This document shows positions 1 to 7,781 of a stretch of DNA of 11,268 bases, piece by piece (the first letter of the stretch is position 1; each line of letters opens with the position of its first letter). The notes beneath the pieces were generated by a model, which ran no database searches, was not told the DNA's origin, and saw only the letters and a program-made list of their open reading frames with translations. The DNA is from Setomelanomma holmii (lineage: Eukaryota; Ascomycota; Dothideomycetes; Pleosporales; Phaeosphaeriaceae), in contig ML978364.1 of assembly GCA_010015745.1 (NCBI GenBank), forward strand, positions 1 through 11,268, in the 5' to 3' direction. The translations under genes and the position numbers were made by a program.

Positions 1-108
1 GTGAGATCATGGGTGCGAGCTGGCTACAAACCGTGGGAATCTAGCAAGGCTAAGCTTTCAGATGAGCAGATTTTGAGGGATTACAATATACTAGACTGGG
101 ACACTTAG
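1..108 (+). CDS. C-terminal end of a putative transposase (partial)
   Basis: Frame 1 is open from the first base to TAG at 106-108 and gives 35 residues: it begins VRSWVRAGYKPWE and ends in an acidic, aromatic tail, NILDWDT. I do not recognise a specific family from so short a piece. The assignment to a hAT transposase rests on context, because subterminal repeats of a DNA transposon begin about 50 bp downstream of the stop. The rest of the gene lies upstream of the window. It could instead be a chance open frame. Confidence 0.35.
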   Translation: MRSWVRAGYKPWESSKAKLSDEQILRDYNILDWDT

Positions 109-154
109 CTATTGTATCTGTGTGTAAAATAGTCTCTTAGTAGTACTAAGTAAA

Positions 155-279
155 CCAAGTACTTGCAAGTAATCCAAGCAAGTCAACTAAGCACGAAATT
201 GCTCCCAAGCAAGTCAAGTAACGCCTTAGTCCAAACCAAGCAAGTCAAGTTGAGAGCAGGTACTTGCTTTACTTGCTTG
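155..279. repeat. 31-bp-spaced subterminal repeat array
   Basis: CCAAGCAAGTCAA occurs at 174-186, 205-217 and 236-248, so the starts are exactly 31 bp apart twice. The second and third copies extend to CCAAGCAAGTCAAGT. A degenerate copy, CCAAGTACTTGCAAGTAA, sits at 155-172. Reverse-complement copies follow at 262-269 (ACTTGCTT) and 271-279 (ACTTGCTTG). The bases between the motifs are not conserved, which suggests phased binding sites, about three helical turns apart, and not a tandem satellite. Confidence 0.85.
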
Positions 280-929
280 TTGGAAAGTCTGTGAACAAGA
301 GTCTCCAGTATCGATAGTTTGGTACACCTGTCTCGGAGGAGCTTCAAACTCTGCAGGCTGTCATCCCTGAGCTTGATATTTCCTGTTTGGCCATCTACAC
401 ATTCTGCAACAGGAAAGTTAATGCATAGATACGACAGCGAGGCTGCATTCACAGGCCCAATGCAATCTAAGAAGGATCGCAAGACGCCGAGTTGTTGCTG
501 CGTGATATCCACAAAATAGAAATGGTTCTTGCCATAGAGCGCTGAACTAGCCTCACGGTATATTTGTCGGTTGGTATACAGTAGTGCAAGCCAGTGGCTT
601 GGTCTCTCAGGCACGAAGGTCTCCACTCGGGAATTTGGCTCTTGGAAAAGGTAGAGTGGATGCGGGACAATGAGCACTCTCTCGTAAATGTCGTTACGAA
701 TCTTTTCAGGAAGATCGAGAAAATTGGCAGTAGCTGAGCTCGCTGACTTTGATGAAACGAAAGGTGGCATCGAGGTTGCAGATCTGCTTTGTGGTGACTT
801 CGGGCGATTCGTTGTCGGCGGTGCAGGGAGCGTGCTCAAGTATGTTTGGACTTTGTCAGATTTTGCCGACCGATAAAATGTGAAATGCAGAGGTTGCAGG
901 CGGTGGCAAAGAAAGGTGATGAGGGGCAA
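183..929 (-). pseudogene. F-box/2EXR-like protein gene, 3' end replaced by transposon
   Basis: A single open frame of 248 codons runs from ATG at 929 to TGA at 185-183. Residues 70-175 resemble the large ascomycete family of F-box-like/2EXR proteins: the FLDLPEKIRNDIYERVL motif (70-86), then a WLALLYTNRQIYREASSALYGKNHF-type stretch (about 113-137) and a conserved LSYLCINFP strand. No enzymatic role is known; such proteins are usually uncharacterised or linked to ubiquitin-ligase adaptors. After about residue 213 (LETLVH, position 291) the frame reads through the CAAGCAAGT repeats, giving tail residues encoded by transposon DNA. The last roughly 35 residues are therefore not native and the original C-terminus is missing. 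Met54 (768-770) is an alternative start, since residues 1-53 are low in complexity. Whether the truncated frame is still expressed cannot be judged. Confidence 0.6.
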
Positions 930-1143
930 GGACTAGCCAAGGCTGCCAAGTATCCAATTTTGTCCTCGGACCATATTTCCTCCGAGTGCTGCCCTTGGTG
1001 GAAGATTGTGACACCCACCAAGCATCGGAGATGCCCGAGAAGCGGCTGAAACACCTAAGTATCATCTACTTCCGGAAAACATATCAGTCTGGTGCAGCAA
1101 CAACCTTTTCCCTTCAAATCCAACATTAATCGTCGCGCAAGAA

Positions 1144-1248
1144 TATTGCTGCGTCTGCTCAGCTATATAAGCGCTTAAGATCACGCTTGACACATAAGAC
1201 CTACTTGTGGTGCGGGGTACTCTTGGCGGCCCACAGTATTGCTGCGTC
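1144..1248 (+). repeat. Pair of 12-bp direct repeats TATTGCTGCGTC
   Basis: TATTGCTGCGTC occurs exactly at 1144-1155 and 1237-1248, with starts 93 bp apart, flanking the TATA box of the STAND gene. An exact 12-mer pair in a 420-bp gap is unlikely by chance, so a regulatory site or an old small duplication is possible. No known factor site is recognised. Confidence 0.45.
1164..1170 (+). promoter_or_regulatory. TATA box candidate for the STAND gene
   Basis: TATATAA lies 185 bp upstream of the ATG at 1349 and is the best TATA match in the gap. It continues into TATAAGCGC (1166-1174), a string also found upstream of the kinase gene in this window. Confidence 0.4.
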
Positions 1249-1494
1249 GAGGCATGAACTGACCGTCCCTTGCGCTCGACACCGGCCCATCCCGCTAGAG
1301 TACCAGAAGTCCAAACTACCTCAGGCACATTAGGTTTACCTCATTGCCATGTCGTTATCCTCATCCACGCAGGGCGGGAGCCTTCGGCGCGGGCTGTCCG
1401 CCCGACTAGATCGTTTTCGTCGTAGATTCCAGCACCATTCGGAAGACACCAGGACTCAATCGCCCCGAAGGCCGAATGCAGGTCCAAACGTCAT

Positions 1495-1548
1495 GTACGA
1501 CTGAGTCTCACGTCTTCACCAGTAGAATAATACCAATGGAGCGAGCAG
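1495..1548 (+). other. Predicted intron 1 of STAND gene (54 bp)
   Basis: The donor is GTACGA and the acceptor GAGCAG, with a CTCAC branch-like site at 1507-1511. It removes the TGA that would end exon 1 at 1499-1501 and joins exon 1 to the downstream open frame, which otherwise has no ATG. Acceptors at 1522 and 1561 were tested and do not preserve the frame. Confidence 0.6.
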
Positions 1549-2008
1549 TGCTGGCTCGCAGTCGACGAACCAAGCGGGCAACGCGCCTGAGGAATTGACT
1601 GCCGCCGTCAACAATAATACGCATACTGTCTCAGATCAGAATAGTCTTCACGCAGGTCCTCTCGAACAGGACGTCACCGATCGATCGACTCCTGTTAATG
1701 ACATTAGCATTGTGAATGCTTCCTCAGATCTTTGGAGCGCAGCATATCGCGAGGCAGTTGATAGTTTTGGAAAGGATATAGACAGCGCTATTCTCATGAG
1801 TAGCACTGCCGCACAGCTGTTCAGTGAGCTGGAGAAAATTGGTAAAGAAGCAACTCAGGAGTCGGTTTTCCTACGCGGTGTGGCATATCTACGCTCCATA
1901 CAAGTACCGCTTGAGAGATTCAAGCTAGCCTTAGACCTGGCATCTCCCTTGAGCAGTATTGACCCGACGGCGTCGACTGTTTTTGGTGTGGTCAAAAGCG
2001 TGACAGCG

Positions 2009-2081
2009 GTAAGCTTCTATCATTGAAATCCCACACCCATGAGCATGAGTACAATGCATTCATTGACTTGACTATACTTAG
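2009..2081 (+). other. Predicted intron 2 of STAND gene (73 bp)
   Basis: Donor GTAAGC and acceptor ACTTAG, phase 0. It joins ...GVVKSVTA to IAISFATADLEF, which restores a continuous helical domain; unspliced reading stops at 2024-2026. Confidence 0.8.
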
Positions 2082-2210
2082 ATTGCTATAAGCTTCGCAA
2101 CCGCCGATCTGGAGTTTGCAAAGCAAATAGGCGAGATGCTGGAGCAGATTTCATACATCGACGATTGTGATACCCTTGGCCAGAGAGCCAACAAAACTGA
2201 CATCCATAAG

Positions 2211-2253
2211 GTAATTTACACTGCACTTTCCGAACTCTTTCTCAAATTCATAG
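2211..2253 (+). other. Predicted intron 3 of STAND gene (43 bp)
   Basis: Donor GTAATT after ...TDIHK and acceptor TTCATAG before ALVSVYREILEFYK, phase 0. The intron is short, but both splice sites and the frame agree. Confidence 0.75.
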
Positions 2254-5147
2254 GCACTCGTGTCTGTATACCGAGAAATTCTGGAATTTTACAAAGTTGC
2301 ACATGAGATCCTCACCGAGAGAGGAAGAAAGTTGGTAATGAAGTTGACTTTGGAGACCGATCGCCTGCCAAACATCATTCACGACTTCTTGAGGCACGCT
2401 GATATACTTCGAAAGCTCATAGAAAAAGCGACATGGGAAATTGTCGAAGACATCAAGGGTATGCTTTACGACAGTGAAAGTAAGTTATCGTCACCTCGTA
2501 CATGGCGACTGCAAAACTGGTCAACCTCAGTTGCCAGATGGCTTGATAGTAGTAAGATGACTGTGCAAAGTCGATACCACGCACGTCTACAGGATCTCCG
2601 AACTGACGAGGCTTGTGAGTTCCTGCTCACACACCCTACATTCACCGACTGGTATCGTGCCCCCGATTCCCAACGACTAGCGATCTTTGGTGAGATGGGG
2701 AGCGGGAAAACGGTGGCAATGGCATACCTGGTAGACGAGCTGAATCGACGAAATGAGCACCAACTACCTAGGCCAAAGGTATGCTATTACTATTGCCATA
2801 ACGACGAGACCGGCCAAGCTATCCACATACTATCTGTACTGGTTCTGGCGCTCCTGGAACAGCTTGCTGGTCTGAAGAGAACATTCTATGAATGGTATAA
2901 GGAAAGGCAGGCCTCCGGAATCCTTGAGCCAGCAACCAGCACCAGAATGCTAGAGCAATTTTTAGAGGGAGTTCTGGTCACACTTGATCGCCTGCTCTTT
3001 ATCGTTATAGATGGCTTGGATGAGCGCGATAGAAGGTCACGGAAAGCTCTTCTCAGGTACTTGAGCACTTTATCAAATAAGACCCTGCGGCTCAAAATTC
3101 TTCTTTCTTCCCGCCCTGAAGAAGAGATCTCGGAGCAGCTGGACCAAGTTCCCAGGATACATATGGAATCCGACGCTAACAGAGATGCTGTCATCGTTCG
3201 GCATACAGTCGAGGGGCAATTATCACATTTGTCGGCAGATGTCAAGACACTCGTCACGGAGACATTATCTCGTCTGGCGCAAGGAAGTGCCATATGGACA
3301 AAGATGGTAGTCGAACTCTATTGAAGTTCGTGAAATCAGAGCGCTTGGGCCAATGCGACTATTCTTGGATGAAATGCCATTACCGGGGCAGCTCTCCAGT
3401 CTCTATGACACGTTGCTCCTACGAAGCTCTTCAAATGACCCTGAAAATCAAAACGTTGCCGCGTTGGCGTTGGCGCTTCTTGCGGTCGCGTGCAGACCTC
3501 TCAGCATACAAGAGCTAGCCTGGGCTGTGACATTAGCTGCAGCTCAACATAAGGTCGTCACAGTGTCTGCCCTTGCTCAGCTGGTAGACCACCAAAGGGT
3601 GATGAGCCTGATACATCCTTTCATCACCCGCGTTGATTTTGCGGATCTCAGGAAGCGTCAAGTTCAACTGGTATACCAGTCGGTGAGGGAATTCATTATA
3701 CGGAAATGGTCTCATTGGCAAGGCTCAGTTTCGCCACTAGCTCTTGATCAAGCCATCACGCACTATAGCATGAAGACTTTGGAGGCATTCATCCTGGACA
3801 TCTGCATCAAATATCTTCTGTTATACGAAATTGGCAGCACTCCCCTATTTTCTGAAGAGCAAGTCGCCATTGATGAGCTACCTCAAGATGTCGACCTATT
3901 TGCTGATAGGGAGTCATTCGAGTACGATCGGTATTGTACATGGGAGACATGGGAAGAAAACATGATACGCTATGATCCCACCGAGCGCGGGTTCGGGGGG
4001 TTTTTCGTTTACGCATCAAGCTATTGGCTTAAACACTTCGGCGACATCGAGAGTGAACTTCTTTTATCCTTGGCGGAGATAGAGAGCGTATGTCAAGTAG
4101 GCTCAACTCGTCTTCAACAATTGGGTCAACCAAAATTGCCGTCCAGACTGCGCAATCAAGGCCAGATTTGAGTTCTACAGTCATTTGTATGATCCGCTCA
4201 GCATCACATCGCTTTATGGTTCGGATTCTATCCTCCGCGATATGCTTACGAACTCGAACTTCGACGAGGACAAGTACCTTCGTTCACCAGCAATAGCTGC
4301 TGCCGATCAAATTCTACAATGGGGCAATTTGTCTAAGCTCAGGATTCTTTTCCTCGAAGGCAAACTCACTCATCAGCTTCGAAACCTGGAGTTTTTTCGA
4401 CTCATTATAAGACAATGGTCCAATCTTGGTGCACGCCATGAGGATTGGGAAATGGCTTTCAGCCTTGTCGACCATGTATTGGACATCATCGTTGAGGAGC
4501 AATGGGGCAATGAGCTTTTATGCCTTGCTGCTCGCGCCGGCTGCATGCCCATGATTGAGCGTCTGCTGAATCAAGCGCGGCTGAATGCAAAACTTAAGAC
4601 CGAACTTTTGCGTGGCTTTCAATCGATTGGAGAAGCTGTTCTAGGGAACCATCTTGTTGTGGTAGAGTACATCCTGAGTGAGGAAGGCTTTGAAGCACAC
4701 CTTCATTATCTGAACTCCCTCAGTGAAAGTGTACTACATCTAGCATCAGGACCTTGTAACCCAGCGATGTTCCGCCTTCTGGTTCCCCGTTTACAGCAGA
4801 GCATACATCAGGCTGACAATCGTGGACATACAATACTGATGCGGATCATCAAGAGCAACTTAAACTCGGGAAACCGGTACGAGTCTGCAAAGATAATTCT
4901 TTCGTATGCCGATCCTGAGGGGAATGGCCACATTGGTGAGATGCAGCAGGATCCCTTGCTGGTGGCCGTGCAGCTTGGAGATTTGGAGATGTGCCGCATT
5001 TTGCTTTCTGAGGGTAGAATGGACCCGCTCTCAGCCTTGATACCTGGCGACAATGGGCAGCTGGTCATGAAAACCAAACCTCGTGTGAACGAGGAAGTTA
5101 TACTGCAGTTGTTGCTAGAGCATGCGATGATTAAATCGACGTTGTAG

Positions 5148-5593
5148 CATAGCCTGTAGCAGCTCACAGATTAAGGCGGGCGGACACTACCGGAACGGAC
5201 TCCAGACGGTTTCATTGCGAGGCCGTGGGGCGGTGATGAAGCTGATCTACGGACAATGGCACTATCGTATAAGAATAGAGCGCGGAAAGTTTCCCAAACG
5301 AGTTAAACCATATCACATCTTTTCAGATTGTATGCTGTCACAGCACATATTTGCTTACTTGTGTCTCGTCCGACCCGTAAAGCACGTTATCTGAACCACA
5401 ATCATAATCCTCGGATCAGATTTTCCGTTCATGTTCTTCGTACTCTTTCTTGATTCTCTCGTATGTAGAGGTGGAAACTGGTCTGAGGACAGAGTAGAAG
5501 CCCGGCAAAGGTCCAGCGGCGAAAGCAAAGGCATGCGCATCGTATCCGAGTAGTAACTTCGTCTCAAATCTTCGAAGATTAGAATTAATGAAT
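5148..5593. other. Gap between STAND gene and CYTH remnant, with an orphan tail frame
   Basis: No complete gene is seen. On the minus strand, 5416 to about 5645 is an open frame one base out of register with the CYTH remnant. It encodes a stretch with WARNVEFINSNLRRFETKLLL, then an aromatic/glycine segment (YDAHAFAFAAGPLPGFYS) and a charged end (YERIKKEYEEHERKI). It could be the displaced C-terminus of the CYTH gene or a separate relic. Confidence 0.35.
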
Positions 5594-6393
5594 TCAACGT
5601 TGCGCGCCCAGCCTAATGCGCATTCTTGCTCTGATGTAATCATCATAATTCCCCCTCCTCTGCCACTCATCAGTCGTCTTAAATCCCTCACACATCTTCT
5701 TGATATGGTCGCGCATCCACTTCTCAAAGGCCTCCAATTTCCCATGTACCTCACCTTCGCTGCCCGGGAATGTGCGCTGGTGCTGCTTTAGGAACTCATC
5801 AAGTTTGCCGTCCATCTCTTGAGCATCCAACTTCTTTGCTTTTATCGTCCTCCAATCCTTTCTTAATTGCACTTTCCCGATGCAGAACGGCTGCTGCGGG
5901 TAGATAGCCTTGCCCCAGAGCCACGAGCTAAAGAAGGTGTGATCTACCGCGACGTTCAATCCATCGAGTTCCCACTCTTCGCGTATTGTGCGCATCCAGT
6001 TCAATGGTTCCAGGCCATCCAGTTGTTGCTCTGATCGAAACACATCCTTTACTTATCTTCTACCATATATTGTTGCAAATACGGCACCTTTGCCAACTCT
6101 AAAGGTTTCAATTTTGGCTTCGAGACCTCCGTTGCGCATGCGGATAAGATAACGACCTGATGGGTGCTGGTCCTTCACTGCTTCGTCCAGGATGTAGGAT
6201 TCTTTGAACACACGGCGACCGAGGTAGACATGCTTTAGGAAAGGTTTATCACCGCCATTCTTGGTGAGACGAACGATCGAGTCTTTGGTAGGTGTAAATT
6301 TGCGCTCGACACTTAGAGGGGAGTGTATTTTGTTGTGTTCTGAAAAATGAGAGTATCCTGCAGCGCAATTTTTGAGGTACGTGCTAACGACAT
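5594..6393 (-). pseudogene. CYTH-domain (thiamine-triphosphatase-like) gene remnant
   Basis: CYTH enzymes form a triphosphate-binding beta tunnel and hydrolyse thiamine triphosphate or inorganic triphosphate using metal bound by acidic residues. Seen here: SVERKFTPTKDSIVRL (from 6313), VYLGRRVFKESYILDE, SGRYLIRMRNGGLEAKI, then TIREEWELDGLNVAVDHTFF, the strand FCIGKVQL, and a helix ending in HGKLEAFEKW. The order matches ThTPase-type CYTH proteins of about 200-230 residues. Departures: the ExExK signature reads SVERK, with the first Glu lost; the usual GEVEL strand reads GKVQL, with both acids lost; and TAA at 6053-6055 interrupts the frame. The start is uncertain. ATG at 6393 joined through a 41-bp intron (6380-6340) gives MSLAQHNKIHSPLSVERKF in frame. 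The in-frame stop ends the frame at 5594 (TGA). A 57-bp intron that skips the TAA is conceivable but has weak sites. Confidence 0.6.
6340..6380 (-). other. Possible intron at the CYTH N-terminus (41 bp)
   Basis: Minus-strand donor GTACCT and acceptor CATTTTTCAG. Removal joins the 13-base exon starting at ATG 6393 to the CYTH frame. It is very short and has no clear branch site. Confidence 0.3.
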
Positions 6394-7206
6394 AATAGCG
6401 CGAGTCTGCTTAGCTGACGATAGGAAGGTTGCGGTGAAATAGTGCTTAAAAATGTGACCGTGGAAGGTAAATTTAGGTATTGAAGTGTTGCAGCTGCATA
6501 ATTTTTGAAACATTCGGCACGGGCCAAGATGTGAGCTTTTGTCCGTGGCCAATCGAGCAGCATTGAGTAAGTTAACCTCCCTCCCTGTGGTGAGAACATC
6601 CCACCACGCAGAACCATCAAATCTCTTATGCGCCGCAATTCTCAGCTACGCGTCAGAAAAGTCTTCGAGCTTATCAGCTTACAGATTTTGAGCGTGATTC
6701 TACCTGCTACGAAGCTTCAACAAAAAAATTACGACATCGAAGTCATGCTTTTATTCGTCGAGTCTGAGGCTCCTGAGCTGCGACAGCAAGCCACCCCTGT
6801 TCTACTTCGGTCAAGTGCCTTTGATGGTTCCTCGGGGGGCCTAGCATATAAATCATCGTGATGTGCCAAAGTCTTTAGAATTTTGAGCCATGCAGACTCG
6901 ACATAGATGCACACCGGCAGGTTCTGGGGGAAAGTCGAGACGCTTACATAGTAGGATTTCGTACAGCTAGCGGCCCACATTGTACACCTGCGCTTAACCC
7001 AGACTGGTCAAACTGTGGCGCATGCTTCTCGAAGCTTCTCCCTACGCCCGCTGCGCCTGTTGGTTATTTTTAGAAGTCGAGAGTCAGCAAGGCGAGAATA
7101 AGGCCACTGTTGACTTCGATGAAACACCACACATAGCGAGAAGGTGGTTTTTGGAATTCGTCCAGTCATCACGCGCAAACACTCGCTCTTAACGTCAACC
7201 GACTAG
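6394..7206. other. No recognisable gene
   Basis: Open frames of at most about 84 codons occur on both strands (for example 6628-6861 plus and 6729-6980 minus), with no family-like motifs or matching splice sites. A run of seven A at 6721-6727 and short GCTTCTCGAAGCTTCTC-type repeats near 7024-7040 are the only visible structure. Confidence 0.5.
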
Positions 7207-7547
7207 CCAACACCCAGCCGTAGCGCCCACTGCGACTGGCGTGCCGTGGCGACAACGTGGCCTCAGCAGCCTCCATAGGCCACTCCATTCCGCGAGCATG
7301 CTATACGCCTCAATGCCATTCACAGCGCGCTGACGCTCATACTGAAAGTACCAAGTACCCCTGACCTCAGCACAACATGCGACGCGCTCAGCATCCTGCA
7401 GACCGCAACTAAGGCGACCGCACAAATCCTCGATGACGACAAGACCGAACTCCGTCACCCCCGGAAACCGTCCGCACGCTCGAAGCGAGTGTACAGCAGA
7501 GCACCAGTACTGAGAAGAAGCGAGGGCAGCCGCCAAAGAGGCGGTAG
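7207..7547 (+). pseudogene. Degenerate coding remnant with an AT-hook-like tail
   Basis: Plus-strand frame 1 from about 7282 reads as credible protein: RLNAIHSALTLILKVP, then STPDLSTTCDALSILQTAT and KATAQILDDDKTELRHP. Next, one base out of frame after CCCCC at 7457-7461, come ETVRTLEASVQQSTSTEKKR and the basic end GQPPKRR, then TAG at 7545-7547. The helical region followed by KKRGQPPKRR resembles an AT-hook (core GRP, here GQP), so a DNA-binding or transposon-associated protein is possible. TAG codons at 7204 and 7276 break the upstream part. I do not recognise the family. The overlapping minus-strand frame (7195-7593) is Cys/Arg-rich and looks like an antisense shadow. Confidence 0.35.
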
Positions 7548-7781
7548 AGGTAGGCAAAGCCAACCTGGAGATGACGAGGCAGATCAAATGCACGGGAACA
7601 CAGACAGGCGGCGTGGTAAGCTATACTGCAATAGCAGCTATGGGTGTGTCACCAGGAGATACACCCAATACAAAACCTCCTAATTAGAATGCCGTCAGTG
7701 CAGAGACAACGGAAGTCATCGTGACCACGCCATTTCAACATTTTCGTGGAGGTAAAGACTAAAATTACCGTGCCGTCTATG

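Larger units (their letters stand above)
1..291 (+). mobile_element. 3' end of a DNA transposon, probably hAT-like
   Basis: The segment combines a short ORF end (1-108), about 45 bp of AT-rich sequence, and a dense array of CAAGCAAGTCAA-type motifs in both orientations up to about position 279. Subterminal arrays of short transposase-binding motifs are a known feature of hAT elements. The likely outer tip is ...AAGTCTG at 285-291, read inward on the minus strand as CAGACTTTCC; CAG-type termini fit hAT. The neighbouring minus-strand F-box-like gene loses its family-like sequence just at this point, which supports a boundary near 291. The 5' end lies outside the window, so the terminal inverted repeat and 8-bp target duplication could not be tested. 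Another DNA-transposon superfamily is possible. Confidence 0.5.
930..1348. other. Intergenic region between divergent genes
   Basis: This 419-bp gap separates the minus-strand F-box-like gene from the plus-strand STAND gene. Frames of about 70-90 codons cross it on both strands, but none shows family-like sequence. It holds a plus-strand TATA box and a pair of exact 12-bp direct repeats, described separately. It probably serves as a bidirectional promoter region. Confidence 0.6.
1349..5147 (+). pseudogene. STAND/NLR-type NACHT-ankyrin gene with two frameshifts
   Basis: Fungal STAND proteins are signal-responsive NTPases of non-self recognition and regulated cell death. Conceptually this one has about 1,208 residues. 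Exon 1 (1349-1494) gives a basic Ser/Arg-rich N-terminus typical of the family, starting at ATG in GCCATG context. Exons 2-3 and early exon 4 encode an all-helical domain (about 68-320) resembling Goodbye-type STAND N-terminal domains. The NACHT has Walker A GEMGSGKT (391-398), Walker B LFIVIDGLDE (about 493-502) and sensor-like SSRP (530-533). A winged-helix-like part (LVYQSVREFII) follows, then a YDPLSITSLYG block and four or five degenerate ankyrin-like repeats (about 4503-5144). An extra base near 3316-3319 shifts frame 1 to 2 and gives a stop at 3322-3324; another near 4118 shifts frame 2 to 0. Sequence is family-like on both sides of each break, and no plausible intron explains them. Sequencing error is the main alternative. 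Confidence 0.85.

Noticed and set aside
1062..1328. 88-codon minus-strand frame in the intergenic region
   Set aside because: No recognisable motif and it covers the TATA box and repeats of the divergent promoter.
2886..3293. 135-codon minus-strand frame
   Set aside because: It is antisense to the NACHT domain, which has clear motifs on the plus strand; Ser/Arg-rich composition typical of a shadow frame.
4088..4160. An intron (GTATGT...CAAG) that would repair the second STAND frameshift
   Set aside because: It keeps the frame, but needs an AAG acceptor and would delete the NWVNQNCRPDC stretch, which reads as conserved family sequence in frame 0. A one-base insertion near 4118 is simpler.
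7195..7593. 132-codon minus-strand frame
   Set aside because: Cys/Arg/Leu-rich without motifs; the plus strand of the same DNA carries the more protein-like relic.
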